The translations under genes were made by a program, and so were the position numbers. 64,000 nucleotides of DNA from Alitta virens (lineage: Eukaryota; Annelida; Polychaeta; Phyllodocida; Nereididae), in the NCBI GenBank assembly GCA_932294295.1, contig OW028584.1, positions 6,103,407 through 6,167,406 on the forward strand, given 5' to 3'. Each line of letters opens with the position of its first letter. Position 1 is the first letter of the stretch. This document shows positions 1 through 12,900 of the stretch, piece by piece. The notes below the pieces were generated by a model that had not been told where the DNA came from, made no database searches, and was given only the letters and a program-made list of their open reading frames with translations.

Positions 1-163
1 CTTTACAACCATAAATCAAACTTTTGCAGTGACTTTTGAATATATTCATCATTATCCTGTAAATGCCTACATCATTAAACAAAAGAGGAGGCCTCAAATA
101 CAACCTCCCATAACCTGAAACGGGCATTGACACAATTTTCTCAGTTTCCGCCATTTGAACAGC

Positions 164-362
164 GTTTGATTTATAATTTGACCAGTGTTTGATTTATAAT
201 TTGACCAGTATTTGATTTATAATTTGACCAGTGTTTGATTTATAATTTGACCAGTGTTTGATTTATAATTTGACCAGTGTTTGATTTATAATTTGACCAG
301 TGTTTGATTTATAATTTGACCAGTGTTTGATTTATAATTTGACCAGTGTTTGATTTATAATA
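164..362. repeat. 23-bp minisatellite, about 8.6 copies
   Basis: The unit GTTTGATTTATAATTTGACC followed by AGT recurs at positions 164, 187 and onward to 348 with a constant 23-bp step. The units are nearly identical; one copy has A in place of G at a unit boundary. There are no spacers, so this is a plain tandem repeat. Confidence 0.95.
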
Positions 363-1512
363 TCATTACATGGATTATCTAAGCCCATGACTGACAATAT
401 TCATCAAAGACCTTTATATTTAGGTGGGAGTAAAAATAAGTTAACTTAATTTTGAATTCCATAGGGAGAACAAGAAATGTTAATGAAAAACTATATGTAT
501 ATATATAACTTATATAAATGTTGAAATTCCTAAAATTGAATGATTTTTTTTTGGAATCAAAGAGTGCACTGTTATTGGAGACTTTAGTAAGATCAAGCAC
601 AATTAATACTATTAAAATCATCATTATATTAATACTATTGTAAGCATCCTCCCATGGGAGATGACAGCTAAAGTAAGTCATTGAAAAGATGAACTGTAAA
701 AGTCTGTAACATATATATATATACAATTTTATAGATGAAGTAACTTAAATTCACTAATATTATAGCCCAGCTAAATGCTAAGCTAGCAAATATATTCCTT
801 TTTTTTTCTTTTTCCATGGTTAACTGCATATCTACTCTGTCTTATTGTTTCTTTACTTGATTGTAAATTTTTGCTGTCTGTCTATAGGACCTGCATATAT
901 TATAAAATATGTATATACGTTCATTTAATATTTTACTTCATTTAATGATATTTTTCATATTATTTCTAAAAATTTCTATTTCACAAAAACTTACATTCTA
1001 ATTACTACATTTATGTACCTTTTTTTATAACTCAAACCTATAATTTGTTAGAGTGAATAAAGTTAGGCATATTAGATTTTGATCATGGATTTTGTTGTAA
1101 ATAAATTGAAATTAAATGAATAAAAAATTGTTTGTTTTAAATCATGAATATTATCATCTGTAAAATTGCATATATATATATATATATATATTACATACTT
1201 TTACAGTTCATCTTTTCAATGACTTATATATATATATATATATAAAACAGAAATATGAGCATAATTAAGTCAGTGCATCTTACCTAATATGATGGACATC
1301 CATGCAATTATAATTATAATAAATTTATACACCTAAGATAAGTTACATTATTTTTAACAGGACAATTTACCATCTCTAAAACATTAAATACACATTTGAT
1401 AAGAAACAATGAAGGCCTTGAGTTTTCTTTTCTTGTCATGTTAGATGATCAATGTTTTCGATTTCCATTTAACATGAACCTCACCATTTAGACCACTCTC
1501 ATTTTAATGAAA

Positions 1513-1945
1513 TTCAATCAGAACTGCATATGAAGTACTTAGCCATATTACTTTAATAAATTCACATGCTGCATTAGAACTGCATTTCAAGTAACCATAT
1601 TATTTTGTTGAAATTCACATGCTACATCAGATCTGGGCATTTTAAAGTAGCCATACTATTTTGATGAAATTCACATGCCTCGCAAGTAGCTTTATCACTT
1701 TGATGAAATTCACATGCTACATCAGATCTGAGAATCTTAAAGTGGCCAATTCATTTTGATGAAATTCACAAGCTACATTAGAACTGCATTAAAAGTAGCC
1801 ATATTAATAATTTTGATGAAATTCACGTGCTACATCAGATCTGAGCATTTTAAAATGGCTAGATTATTTTGATGATATTCACATGCTACATTAGAACTGC
1901 ATTTTAAGTAGCCATATCATTTTGATGAAATTCACATGCTGTAAC
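1513..1945. repeat. degenerate ~55-bp tandem repeat, about 8 copies
   Basis: A motif containing TTTGATGAAATTCACATGCT, then ACATCAGATCTG or ACATTAGAACTG, then a GCATTTTAAAGTAGCCATA-like end recurs about every 55 bp. Two alternating subtypes (AGATCTG and AGAACTG) suggest a higher-order dimer. Copies differ by several substitutions and small indels, so the array is old. Confidence 0.8.
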
Positions 1946-3573
1946 ATAATAGGGCATTTTAAGATGAGATATACTGTATATATAAATTGCCATAATTGAG
2001 ATTTATGGATCAGTGGTCCCTTTCCCCACAATTAACCATGAGTTGATATCAAACTTTCTTTTATCCTTTTTTACAAGATATGAAGTAAATCCTGACATTT
2101 TATATGAAATACAAATGCTGTATCAGCTGAACATTTTCCAAGACCTCCCATGGGTACCGTAAACTGTGGTGATCAGGGATGCCGGGGTGATAAGGGAGAA
2201 AACTCGAAAACTGCAGTTTTACAACCAGGATGTTTTAACATCATACAATAAATGGCAACTAAATCACCCCAGCGTTGCATTCGCATATATATGCCTATTG
2301 TACCAGGAGTGCTAGAATTGAAGTAAAAATTCTGAGGGAACCAACAGTTACTAAAAGACAAGCAATAAGGAGGGCCAAGAAGAATCTAATTTGGAACATG
2401 ATAGAGAACACGAAGTGATATATTTGCAAAAGGCAGGGCAATGTAAAGGAGGACAGTTTGGACAGCACATCTCCATCTTGGCTTTATGTTGACAAAAGTA
2501 AAAATTTATAATTGAACAATTGGTTTCATAAACACTTAATGTAATAATAAATCATATATCTGGAAAATCCAAACACAAAGTGTATGAGGATTTTGTTTCT
2601 GATATAAACAGCACACTTGTCATTAACTGTGGGAAGTCGAAAGCTCTATGTCTAATGCTATAATTCACAGTTGAAATCCCCCAAAATATCATATTCACAA
2701 ATGTAGCAATATATTTCCCTTCACCAAAATTCCGAGTATAATTGAACAGATCTATACCAAAGTTTGTGATCTTGATTACAAAAGCTATTTATTTCACTCA
2801 ATACAAAATGTTAACAACTTACAGGCAGAGTAATTATCAAGTTTGACAATGTTGAAAAAGCTCAGAAAAAAGATACATACTGTTGGTATGGAATCGATCA
2901 GTCTTTCTTTTTTCGATCATTTAATGTTTTTTTGCTGATGTCAATATAAAACCATGAGATCAAATATATAATATAAAAGAATCATTTGAAACTTTTTTGT
3001 GAATAAAAAAATTGGCAATAACATAAAGCTTAGATATGTAAAGCAATTTTCAGAATTAACATTTTCATAAGGTTAAGAAATATTTGCATAATGTGTCAGT
3101 ACTCAGTAGGTAAATATACTACCTAACTGTAACATACATGCAATCTAGACACATTATATGCTATGTGTCACACTGACATACTATTCTTTCTCTTTTTTCT
3201 ATATTTTCTATATAATATCACGGATATGCAAAATGGGTTTAAAAATAATCAAAGAATAAAAAATTGCAAAACGCATTTATATATCACAATAACAGCCTGC
3301 AGGCTCCTTGTTATCTGAAAATAAAAAGATGACATGGAATAGATGATAAAACATTTCATTGTTTTATAGCACGATCCACAACTGCCCAATAATTGCCCGA
3401 TAACTTGAAGAAAATAACATTTTTTGCAATTATTAACAAGATTTAGCCTGTGATTTAAAATGAAGCCCTTTTTGCCAAAAAAGAAAATTCATCGATAAAT
3501 TCTAAATTTTAGTGTTGCAAATATTCTGGAAAAGCATGCTACAAATTTCCAGACCAAACAATAAGTAGCGATT

Positions 3574-3806
3574 GGGTATAACACCCTATTCACAGAACAG
3601 CCATGTTGGCATTTTTGTCTCATTGACCCCTCTTTGTACTCAGATATAGTATTGTGACATCATCAGAAGACAATGACCATGATGAGGTCATGTAGTGCAA
3701 GAACAATGGTCAAGTAATGATGTCATAATACATGACATAACCAAAATGAGGTCAATGAGGCACAAATGACAACATGGCTGTTGCGTGAAAAAGGTGTATT
3801 GTATAT
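3574..3806. mobile_element. foldback MITE with ~50-bp inverted ends
   Basis: Left arm (about 3580-3633) and right arm (about 3750-3800) are imperfect reverse complements. Both contain AACAGCCATGTTG and TCATTGACC in inverted orientation. The centre also holds smaller inverted TGACATCAT/ATGATGTCA blocks. There is no coding capacity, so this is a non-autonomous DNA transposon or foldback element. Confidence 0.6.
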
Positions 3807-3823
3807 CACTTGTCCTTAAAATA

Positions 3824-3829
3824 TTTATT
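3824..3829 (-). promoter_or_regulatory. candidate polyadenylation signal of legumain
   Basis: AATAAA on the minus strand lies about 90 bases downstream of the legumain TGA stop at 3921. It is the first canonical hexamer I see after the stop. The position is plausible for a short 3' UTR, but AT-rich sequence makes chance hits common. Confidence 0.45.
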
Positions 3830-3920
3830 GGCATTATTACCACCAAACGACAACAAATATTATTAACATTGATTTCAATTTCACCTTGCTTCAGTCTCAC
3901 CTGGAGACTATTTTCTTGAT

Positions 3921-6900
3921 TCAGTTGCAGGTTTTGTTGATGGCGTCAATAATATCCTCCATCATGACACCCTCCTCACACAGGTTGACCAAAACGTAGA
4001 GATGGCGCAGAGCGTAATCATACTGAAATATTAAGGTATATCATGAACATTATCTTCATATGTTGAAAAACATCTTACAAATTGCATTAAACTATATTTA
4101 ACATTACAGTAGATAAACTGCTTATACCAAGAGCCAAATAAATTGCATATACTAAGTTTTGCCTTTGAGACTAATAATCAAATTCATGACTTGTGCCGGG
4201 CGCAAGAGCTGTTCAACACAGTAACCAAAATTTCCTAAACCCCCATATGATACGCGTATGCTGAGGCGAGTTGAAGACCCCACCCATGTGTAGTAGTCCC
4301 TCATTAGCAGCAGAAACTTGCCTTAGAGGGTTGCACTTCAGTTAGATCGATTTTTAAAAAGAAGGGAATAAGATGTGACAATGTGTACTATATTTTAAAT
4401 TTTCATAATGTCGGTACATATAAATATACTACTTCACTGTAACATATATGCAATCCAGACACAGCATTGTTATGCTATGGTTGCAATAATGGGAGAAAAA
4501 GTATGAGCCTACAGGGCGCACTACGACCGTAGCACATGAAAAGACAATAAGATGACATCACTAATAATAGTTACATGGATGATGTCACAGAATAGATGAC
4601 GTCATCAAACAATACTTATCTGCTACGGGGTCAGTGACCTCTTGTGGCACTTTTTCTCCCCATTACATAATGACATCTTTTTTTTTTAAGTTGGGGGCCC
4701 ATCTGACAATTTATCTTTTTAACTTACACAAATAGAATACATTGTATTAAACTGAAGATCTGCTAATGATGATGTGGTGGTGGTTGATTAGGGCTTTACG
4801 TCCTGTATTTCTGCACCTGATTGGCTAATTAGGACAGGTAGGGACCATGGTAATGAGACGAAGGATGAAACAGCCATCCAACTGCTAATGATGATGTGGT
4901 GATGAAATATATTTGTGCAGTTCTGAAGTTCTAAGTCTCACCTTTGGAAGTCTGAAGCATTTCTTGTCATAGTGCTGGGCCAGTGGCAAATAGCAGTCGA
5001 AGTTCTTCAGAGGACTGCGCTTGTTCAAAAAGTATTCTGTTGCATCGTTCCTGTTGGATGAGAACTGCGCAATGGATCGGAAACTGTTCACGATCTTATC
5101 GTTTTCCTGCAAGTTAAAATATCATTAAAAATAAGTAATGATATACATTTTGCAGCTCATCTTATTACTTAATTTGAAGTCACATGTCTGTAGTACTCTT
5201 GCATAACATTTTGAAGACAAGTATGATACATGCACTGCCATGCAAAAGTTTGGAAACGCCCAATAATTTTATGTCACTAAAATTGATACTTCTAATGAAC
5301 AAGATAGAAATAAACTCATCCACGTGTTCAGCGCAAACATTTCTAGCAGCATTATAACAGTAACTGACTGCTGTTATTGTTTTGCTATTATCATCAAAAT
5401 TGAGAAAACTTATATGCGTTTCCAAACTTTTGCATGGCAGTGTACATCAGTAATCTACATGATGTATTATTTCGGTTTCACCAAACCAAACATTGCACTG
5501 AAAACATATATACAGCAGGTTGTCATTCTATAAAGGTGACCGTTATGTATATTATACTGTAAATCTATTTATTTATTCTCCATCAAGTCACCTTTTCTGT
5601 TGTTGTTTTTGCGGGATATAACAAAAATGTTAATTTACTCCCTCCTAAGTACAAACAGCACTACTTTTCTTACAAAATAAAAGCAATCAAACAAAACCGA
5701 AGTTAAGTAACAGTTTCAATCCTGTCTCTGAAGACACCCATTTATGCCACAGTCAGTGAGTTGCAACGGGATTAACTTAAAACAATAACATTCACTCACA
5801 GCAGCAAATATGTAGTGAAGGGCTGCAAGTTCCTACAAACTCTCTAGATTTACTGTGATAAATGCTCTGGCTAGGCCAAATTGACACATTTCTAGAGTAA
5901 ATGGAGTATAAGTTAGTTATATCCCTCATAGTCGGGAGTTAACTAAAAAATGTGTTGGTTATATCCCGACGCCGAAGGTATACTAGATATTGTATCGAAT
6001 AATATAATATAAATTGTTTTGGTATGACGGCAACAAAATAAATTAAACAGTTCCTATATTATTACATTCATATTGGCTTCTGTGAATCCCCAAATCTGAA
6101 TATAATCAATAGTGAAAAAGGAACACTTACTGCTTTAAGTTCATAGATCTGATTGAGGATTTCTTGAGTTTCTTTCTCGGTCTTCGCAGCCTCCAAGCGA
6201 TGATACAGGATGGCCATACGCACTTCCTCAGACCGAACTGCATCTTTCTATGAGTAAAGTTTATGCATATAACAACAGTATAAATTCTAAATGTGGGTTA
6301 AATCAATAAATACATCTCAACAATCATACAGCTTAAATTTTGATGAAGTTTACATCTTCGGATAATGACAATTTTTTTAAAATTAATTTCTTCGAATCGG
6401 TTGGACTCATTGTGGAACTTTCATGACTGGCTGTGGTCATATTTCATAGTATTAAAATATTTGGCAGAAACACTGATTTTGATGTTAATAATCCTTTTAT
6501 ATCTTATATATACTGAGAAAATATTTGTGATTCACATCTGTCCTGAATAATACCAAAGTTCACACGCAAGACGTAAGAAACTAAAAATTGTGACTTCATT
6601 TCGATCTGCTTAGGGCTGTTCCATTTAAAAATAAGAAGGGGGGATTGACAGAAAGGTTTTTGGAAAACGTGGGGGAGGGCGGAGGGGTCTCCAAAAGAGA
6701 AAAAGAGGGGAAAGGGGTGGTTCACCAGTATTTTCTTAATAGCTTAATGTAGAAAAAAGAGGGGGTGGGGTCTGTCAAAAAACAAAAAAAAAGCAAGGTT
6801 GGGGTCTGAAAATTTTCCTGTCCATCCCCCCCCCCCTCTTTTTTAAATGGAACAGTCTTTATAACAACTGCTTGGGACAGTAAAAAAACAGTATCTTATA

Positions 6901-9900
6901 AGTTACAACCAGGTTCCATTATTCCATTATTCGCAGGTCTGGTGTATAAGATGGGCAAAAAGTCAGTTCCTAGACAACAAATTAGTTATAACCAGTCTTC
7001 TTGTTATATTTGGGTTCATGGGTGGGCCGGTGGGTGGATTAGGGCTTTACTTCCTGCAGTTCTGCACCTGATGGGCTAATTAGGGCAGGCAGGGACCATG
7101 GCAATGAGATGAAGGATGAAACAGCCATCCAACTTAGGCTCAACCAGGAATTGAGCCCGGGACCTAGTGGTTTGAAGCCCAGCACGCTACCACTGAGCTT
7201 AGCCCCCCCCCCCCTCCCCACCCCTCTATTTGTAGTATCACAATTAACTTTGCAAACCTTGACTTTGGGAAGAGGCTCCTTCTTTGGTCCCTGCTTATCT
7301 CCTTGGAAAATGGCAACTGTTTCCGCGCCAATTGACTGAAAATTGTCAAACAATCAGAAAAAATTATTTGTATACAAATTATCAAGAGTGTTGGGACGAT
7401 TATCAGACATCTGTTGTTTTTAGAACAAGTTAAAGACAGAAATTGATGGACAAATAAATCCCATGATCATGTAAATTGTTTTTTTTTAAGTACACACAAA
7501 TCCTAGTATGACTATAGTCAACATTGATGAAGATGGTAAACGTGTACTGGCATTCTCAAGGTAAAATTCACTCCTGCCAAATCCACGAGATGGCACTATA
7601 ACACCACATGAAGCTGGGGATGCCCCAGAGTGTAAAGATGAAATACTAACCAGATCTCCATATTCCTGAACATGGCTGAGATTGGTTTCTTGTTTGACAA
7701 TTTTAAATTGAGCCTGCAAGGTTTCAGAACTCAGATCTTCCTGTAACAGATAGGAAAAAAAATTAGTTACTGTGATGGAATGTCATACATTTTGTTTGTG
7801 GTCAATTTTACAGATTCCAACACAACTAATAAAAGTCTTTGAAGCGACATCATGTTCATAGTTAGTCAGATGTGGTGTTATTGCAATTGTGCATCTCAGT
7901 ATTATCTCAGCATTACATAAGTGGTGCTGTATCATTAATATGTGCTTTGTTTCTTTTCCGTATGAATGTGTATGTGTATATGTTATTATTGTACCTTGGC
8001 CCTCTCCTCAAAGAATTTCATTTTGTACAAAATGACAATAAACAGTCAGCGGTTGGATGGGGAATAGGGTGACGAGTGGGTCAAACCAGAACAATTTAAA
8101 TGTGGTAACACCTAAATCCTAATCTTATCAAATGAATAATTTAAGATGCATATAAATGATTTAAAATGGTTTTGACCTTATCAGAATCTTCCATCCAGTT
8201 GACGCTGTAGAGGTCGCCCAAGTAAGTATTCCTTAAGTTGTCATAGTAACAAGCATAGGAAGACTCCTGTGGGTTCGCTGCTGTAGTGGCAAAGGCTGAA
8301 AACGACAAAGAAATTTTATTATTTTTATTTAAGATTTCTTTATTTCATCAAGACAATGAACATAAACAATACATCTATGAGAGACATAAAACCCCGAAGG
8401 GCTTGTTGGTCTCAGGAAAATTACACTACAGTGGGCAGACAGTCAAAGAATAACAATTTAGTCAGCCCCCCCCCCCCCCCCCCCCTTGCACATTCCACCA
8501 AAGAAGGATTCCAAGTCAATTTTATGACGGACACCATCAAACAAACTATTTCATCGCGCATAAGTTTTTCTTAAGGTTTTTCTTCTGTTTTTTTCATTGG
8601 TTTTTTTATATTTTTTTTAAACATTGACAATTTAGGTTACTTCCGGCTCTTTCATCATGGTTTATTGTCAACATGAAACATTTGATAAAAGCAGACAGAT
8701 ATTACACTCTTCAAGAACATTTAATTTAATAATTTTAATTACGCAGGCCATAGTTCGAAACATGTATTATTTTAAAGCCGAGTTTAACTATGTAGGATTA
8801 AACAAATACATCACATCATCATGAGATAAAATGACCAGGTCCTGCATATGGGCTTAGTTTCGAGTTACTTACCGCTGATATTTTTGGGTAAAAGGTCTTC
8901 GAACATTGACCCTGACTCACAAGCTTCTATGTATAACACAATCTGCAACCAAAGTAGAGAGCATGATGACATGATACGATCGACTTTGATAATCACAAAA
9001 AACAACAACATGGAACTTGCTGGATTAATAATGAGATCTCTGTTTCCCTGGCAACTGACTGAAATTATGTAAATAAAAGTGCACGGAATGAACTTATGAA
9101 CAAATGTTAACCTCTATATATAATTGGGTTCTTTGAGGTCAGCAATGGTTCATGGCAAAAGTGGCCAATTATCACTATGACAACAAGGCAGAATTATATG
9201 CTTAGTTTATTTGTGATTTTTTTATCATCGTCATGTGAGTTCATGAAGTATTTACAGTTATTATACACCGCTGGGTCAAGATTAGCGATCTACATTGAAA
9301 AGAGGTCTAATCGGTGAGGTTCTAAATCAATGTAAATTGTGGTGAATATATCATATAGTAGGACCTCACAATTAAGACCATGACTTTATCCGTTGTAATT
9401 AATTTTGCTGGCTGTAATAAGTTGGTCGTAATAGCCAGCTAGAATACAATTATGACTAGGATAAAATTGGGTCCTCAAATTGATAATCATCATTATCATA
9501 ATTAAGAAACAATTTTTTATTGATGTGGTCTTTGATTTAATAAAGGCAGGGTTTTATTAACTGTGTCAAAAAGTGTCGACTTAATTAATATGACATCATT
9601 ATGTATTTCGATATTGATCCTTATGTATAATCAACAATGATCAAAATCAAGTCTTTGTTTTCTCTATTTGAATACATTTAATGTTCCTGCATTTTGTTGT
9701 TAAATGATGACACATCACTAGCTCATCATGTAAACAGAAATTAACCAGGAAGAGAAAAATTACAGCAAAACCTCTTATTTGGCCTCACCATTGAGGCCAA
9801 ACAATTTAGCATCAATGGTGACCTAAATCTGTTCATGGCTAGGTTCCTATGTTATCAAGTACATCTGGTTTATTTTGCTGGTATTTTTATCACCTAGTCA

Positions 9901-12900
9901 TAGTGTATTCTTAGAGTGTTTGTTTGTAACAGAGATCCTCCCCTCTACTTGATCAAGTTGTATTACACGATGTTCACCATAAACTAACTCGCGCGGTGAA
10001 CCAAGGCCCCCTTTGTGTATTACGTCAAATGTCAAAACAAAGACCAGTCACATGACCACTGTATACACATCACATGACCACTGTATACACATCATGTGAC
10101 TTCATTATCAAGTCAATAATTAGGGGAGGTGAAATGCTCATTTAAAACTAAGCCTTGGTTCTCCATTAAACTAAACCAAAGAGTTATATATCAAGTGAAG
10201 TTTTTACCCACATGACTAAAGAAAATTTATGCTCAAGTTCAACAATGATGCAATACAATACGTTATCTTGTAAAGCAACACTGATTGAGTGGTCGGATGC
10301 TTTATAAATTTTGTATTAACCTTTTGGTCTGAATTGAAATAAATATGAAATGATTTTCAACATTTGAAACTTACCTGGTCATATTTCTTTTGATTGTACA
10401 TTTGCATAATTGCTTTCATAAGGTCTGGTGCATTGAGCTGAAATTCAGTGAGGAAAAATCGTATTAAATAACACAATCTTTAAGCAATATAAATAACAGC
10501 CAAAGCTTGTGAAAATATTTTATTTGCCCAGAGCAAACACTAAGTATTAATTGTAGCAACTATCAATGTCTTGACAAGAAAACTATGAAGAATACCATAG
10601 CTTTAAAATTAAGATATACACACATTTTAGATAATTAATCACGCTGCAAAAACTTAGGCCTTGATAACAGCAGCCATGCACTGGGCATCATGTGTTTTAT
10701 TACACTTATATTCAGCACGTACACCGTTTATTGCATGTTCGTAACAATCATATGACTTTCGATGTGACCACAATAAATTGTACCCAGGTACAGGAAAGTT
10801 AAACTACAAATTTCCAGATAAGCATGGATATAAACAAATTGTACTGCATGTACCAGTAAAATATACTTTGTTTATTGTAAAAATGTTCATGATGAAATTC
10901 ATGCGTGACAAAATGTTTTGAACACTAAAAGTAGGCCTGCACTGCAATTGCTCCAGTGTAAACTGTCCGTTATAAAAAAGCATTTCTGTGACATTATGTA
11001 CAATTGTGTTCACCAGTATGATGGGCATCACTTTTCTACTTTTATAGCATGTAGATTATGTAGAGATAAATTAAACTACATATTTCAAAACTATTTAGAT
11101 TTATCATACATTAGTGTGCGACGTTCCTTGCGAAAAAGATATATAATTTATCTTAAAGAGGCATCCTTGCCTCTTTTGCCGTAACTATTTTCCCCGTGGG
11201 ACAGTAAAATATACAGACTTATTAGAAGTATTTCTAAAATAATTTGTTAATAATTATGGACTCACCACATCATTGGGAAAAGCAATCAATCCTGGTGCGC
11301 CATGATCAGCGAAGTTGACAAAAACGAAGTCATCCGGTCCGCTGAAATATTATCAAAATTTCTTGCGTGATACCTTTATTACATTTAGTCTCTTTTAATT
11401 ACAATTATTAAACATAACAAACAACACTGGTCAACCTCACGTGGTCTGATATCATTTACAGCGGAACTTCAATATTAAGTTTTGCTGGTCATATTGGGAG
11501 ATGGTCTCATTTACAGGGGTACAATATACGCTTTGAGAACCATTTGACCACCATATACCATTATTTTGCCTCTCTATTAGGACTACCTCACCAGTAAGAC
11601 AAGTAAAAGTTGAACTGTGTATATAATGCCAAGACCACCTCCCTATTATATAGTATTGTCACCGCTTTGGTTCCAAAGAATGGGTGGTTTTCCCCAATTG
11701 CAGATTTATCACTTAAAATACCGGGTGATACGGGCTGGGTGATCTGCATTTCATACCACACGGAATGACGTTCATGAAATCCCCAAACAAGGAATCTCAA
11801 GACTTTGCTATTTCAAAATATAGACGAAATGCTTGCCGTCGAAAATCGCCCGGGCAACTACAACTTGATTGTGATTTGGCCTTAAAGCAGAGTTCCATTG
11901 TATACACATTACACAATCTATAAATATATTAATCTAAGTCAACAGATTCCTTCTTAAGATTGTGTTACTACCATGGCTACCTCTACTACGGCCAGAAACA
12001 TTTCCAGCAAATTTATATATCATAAATTTATATGTGTACCAGGTTCAGATTCAGCCATTTTGCAATCCTGCAAACATTTTACACTGATGGTCTAGGCACA
12101 AGAACTACAAATTGAAAATAAGACTCATACCTTTCAATAACTTTTCCACTTCCAATACCACTCATGGCTGCTTTGTTTCCAGTTAGGATATTCAGGAAAT
12201 TTTTTGGTGTGACATCCTGGAAACCAAAAGTATAGTCAAGCAAAATCTTAAGCATATGTTAAAGATACTTCGTGCATGCTGAAAATCAGACTTGTGTGCG
12301 ACACTCTGCGTGTGCGTTTAATGCCTCATCAGGACCTATTGGGCTATGTAGAGGCCGAAATAGGTTAAGGACGTTCAAACTTGGTTCACTGTCAAAATAC
12401 TATAATTCAAAATATAGATTGGATTCACGTAGGAATTGTAAGATGCTATTAGCAGGATATGATTTAAAAAGGTGTTTCAGAGAATTGGATTGATATAATG
12501 ATCGTCATCTTTCCTGCAAATTGTTACATTCTAATAAAATATGTTTAACCGCAAGAGGGTGTTGACATGTTTCACAACCTGGGGCTGGTTTGCTCAAAAG
12601 AAGACGTGAATGAGTTAGTCTAGTATGTCCGATTAGACATCTATGAATTAAAAATTCTAAAATATTAGACTAAGCATCAAATCTAAGAAATTTTGGGAGG
12701 CAAATATTACCTCTCCTGTGTAATCCTTAGGGACCCCTCCATAAACATCAGATCCATTGGGATGGTTGATGACGACGCCTGGCGTTGGGTTCCTGGATGC
12801 AACAGAAATTTCATCAATTCATTCATAATTGCTTTAATCACCAATCGACTGAGTAATTATATAATGCAATAGAATCTCTCTAGGTGTAGCAAAAATGTAA

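Larger units (their letters stand above)
1..3920. other. non-coding flank downstream of legumain
   Basis: I see no gene here. The stretch is AT-rich with (TA)n microsatellites near 1170-1192 and 1226-1245, a 23-bp minisatellite, a ~55-bp degenerate tandem array and a foldback element, each listed separately. The short open frames have no recognisable domain and fall in low-complexity sequence. The 3' UTR of the minus-strand legumain gene occupies the last ~100 bp. Confidence 0.7.

Noticed and set aside
164..362. Regular 23-bp repeats considered as a CRISPR array
   Set aside because: There are no spacers and the sequence is a eukaryotic-type minisatellite.
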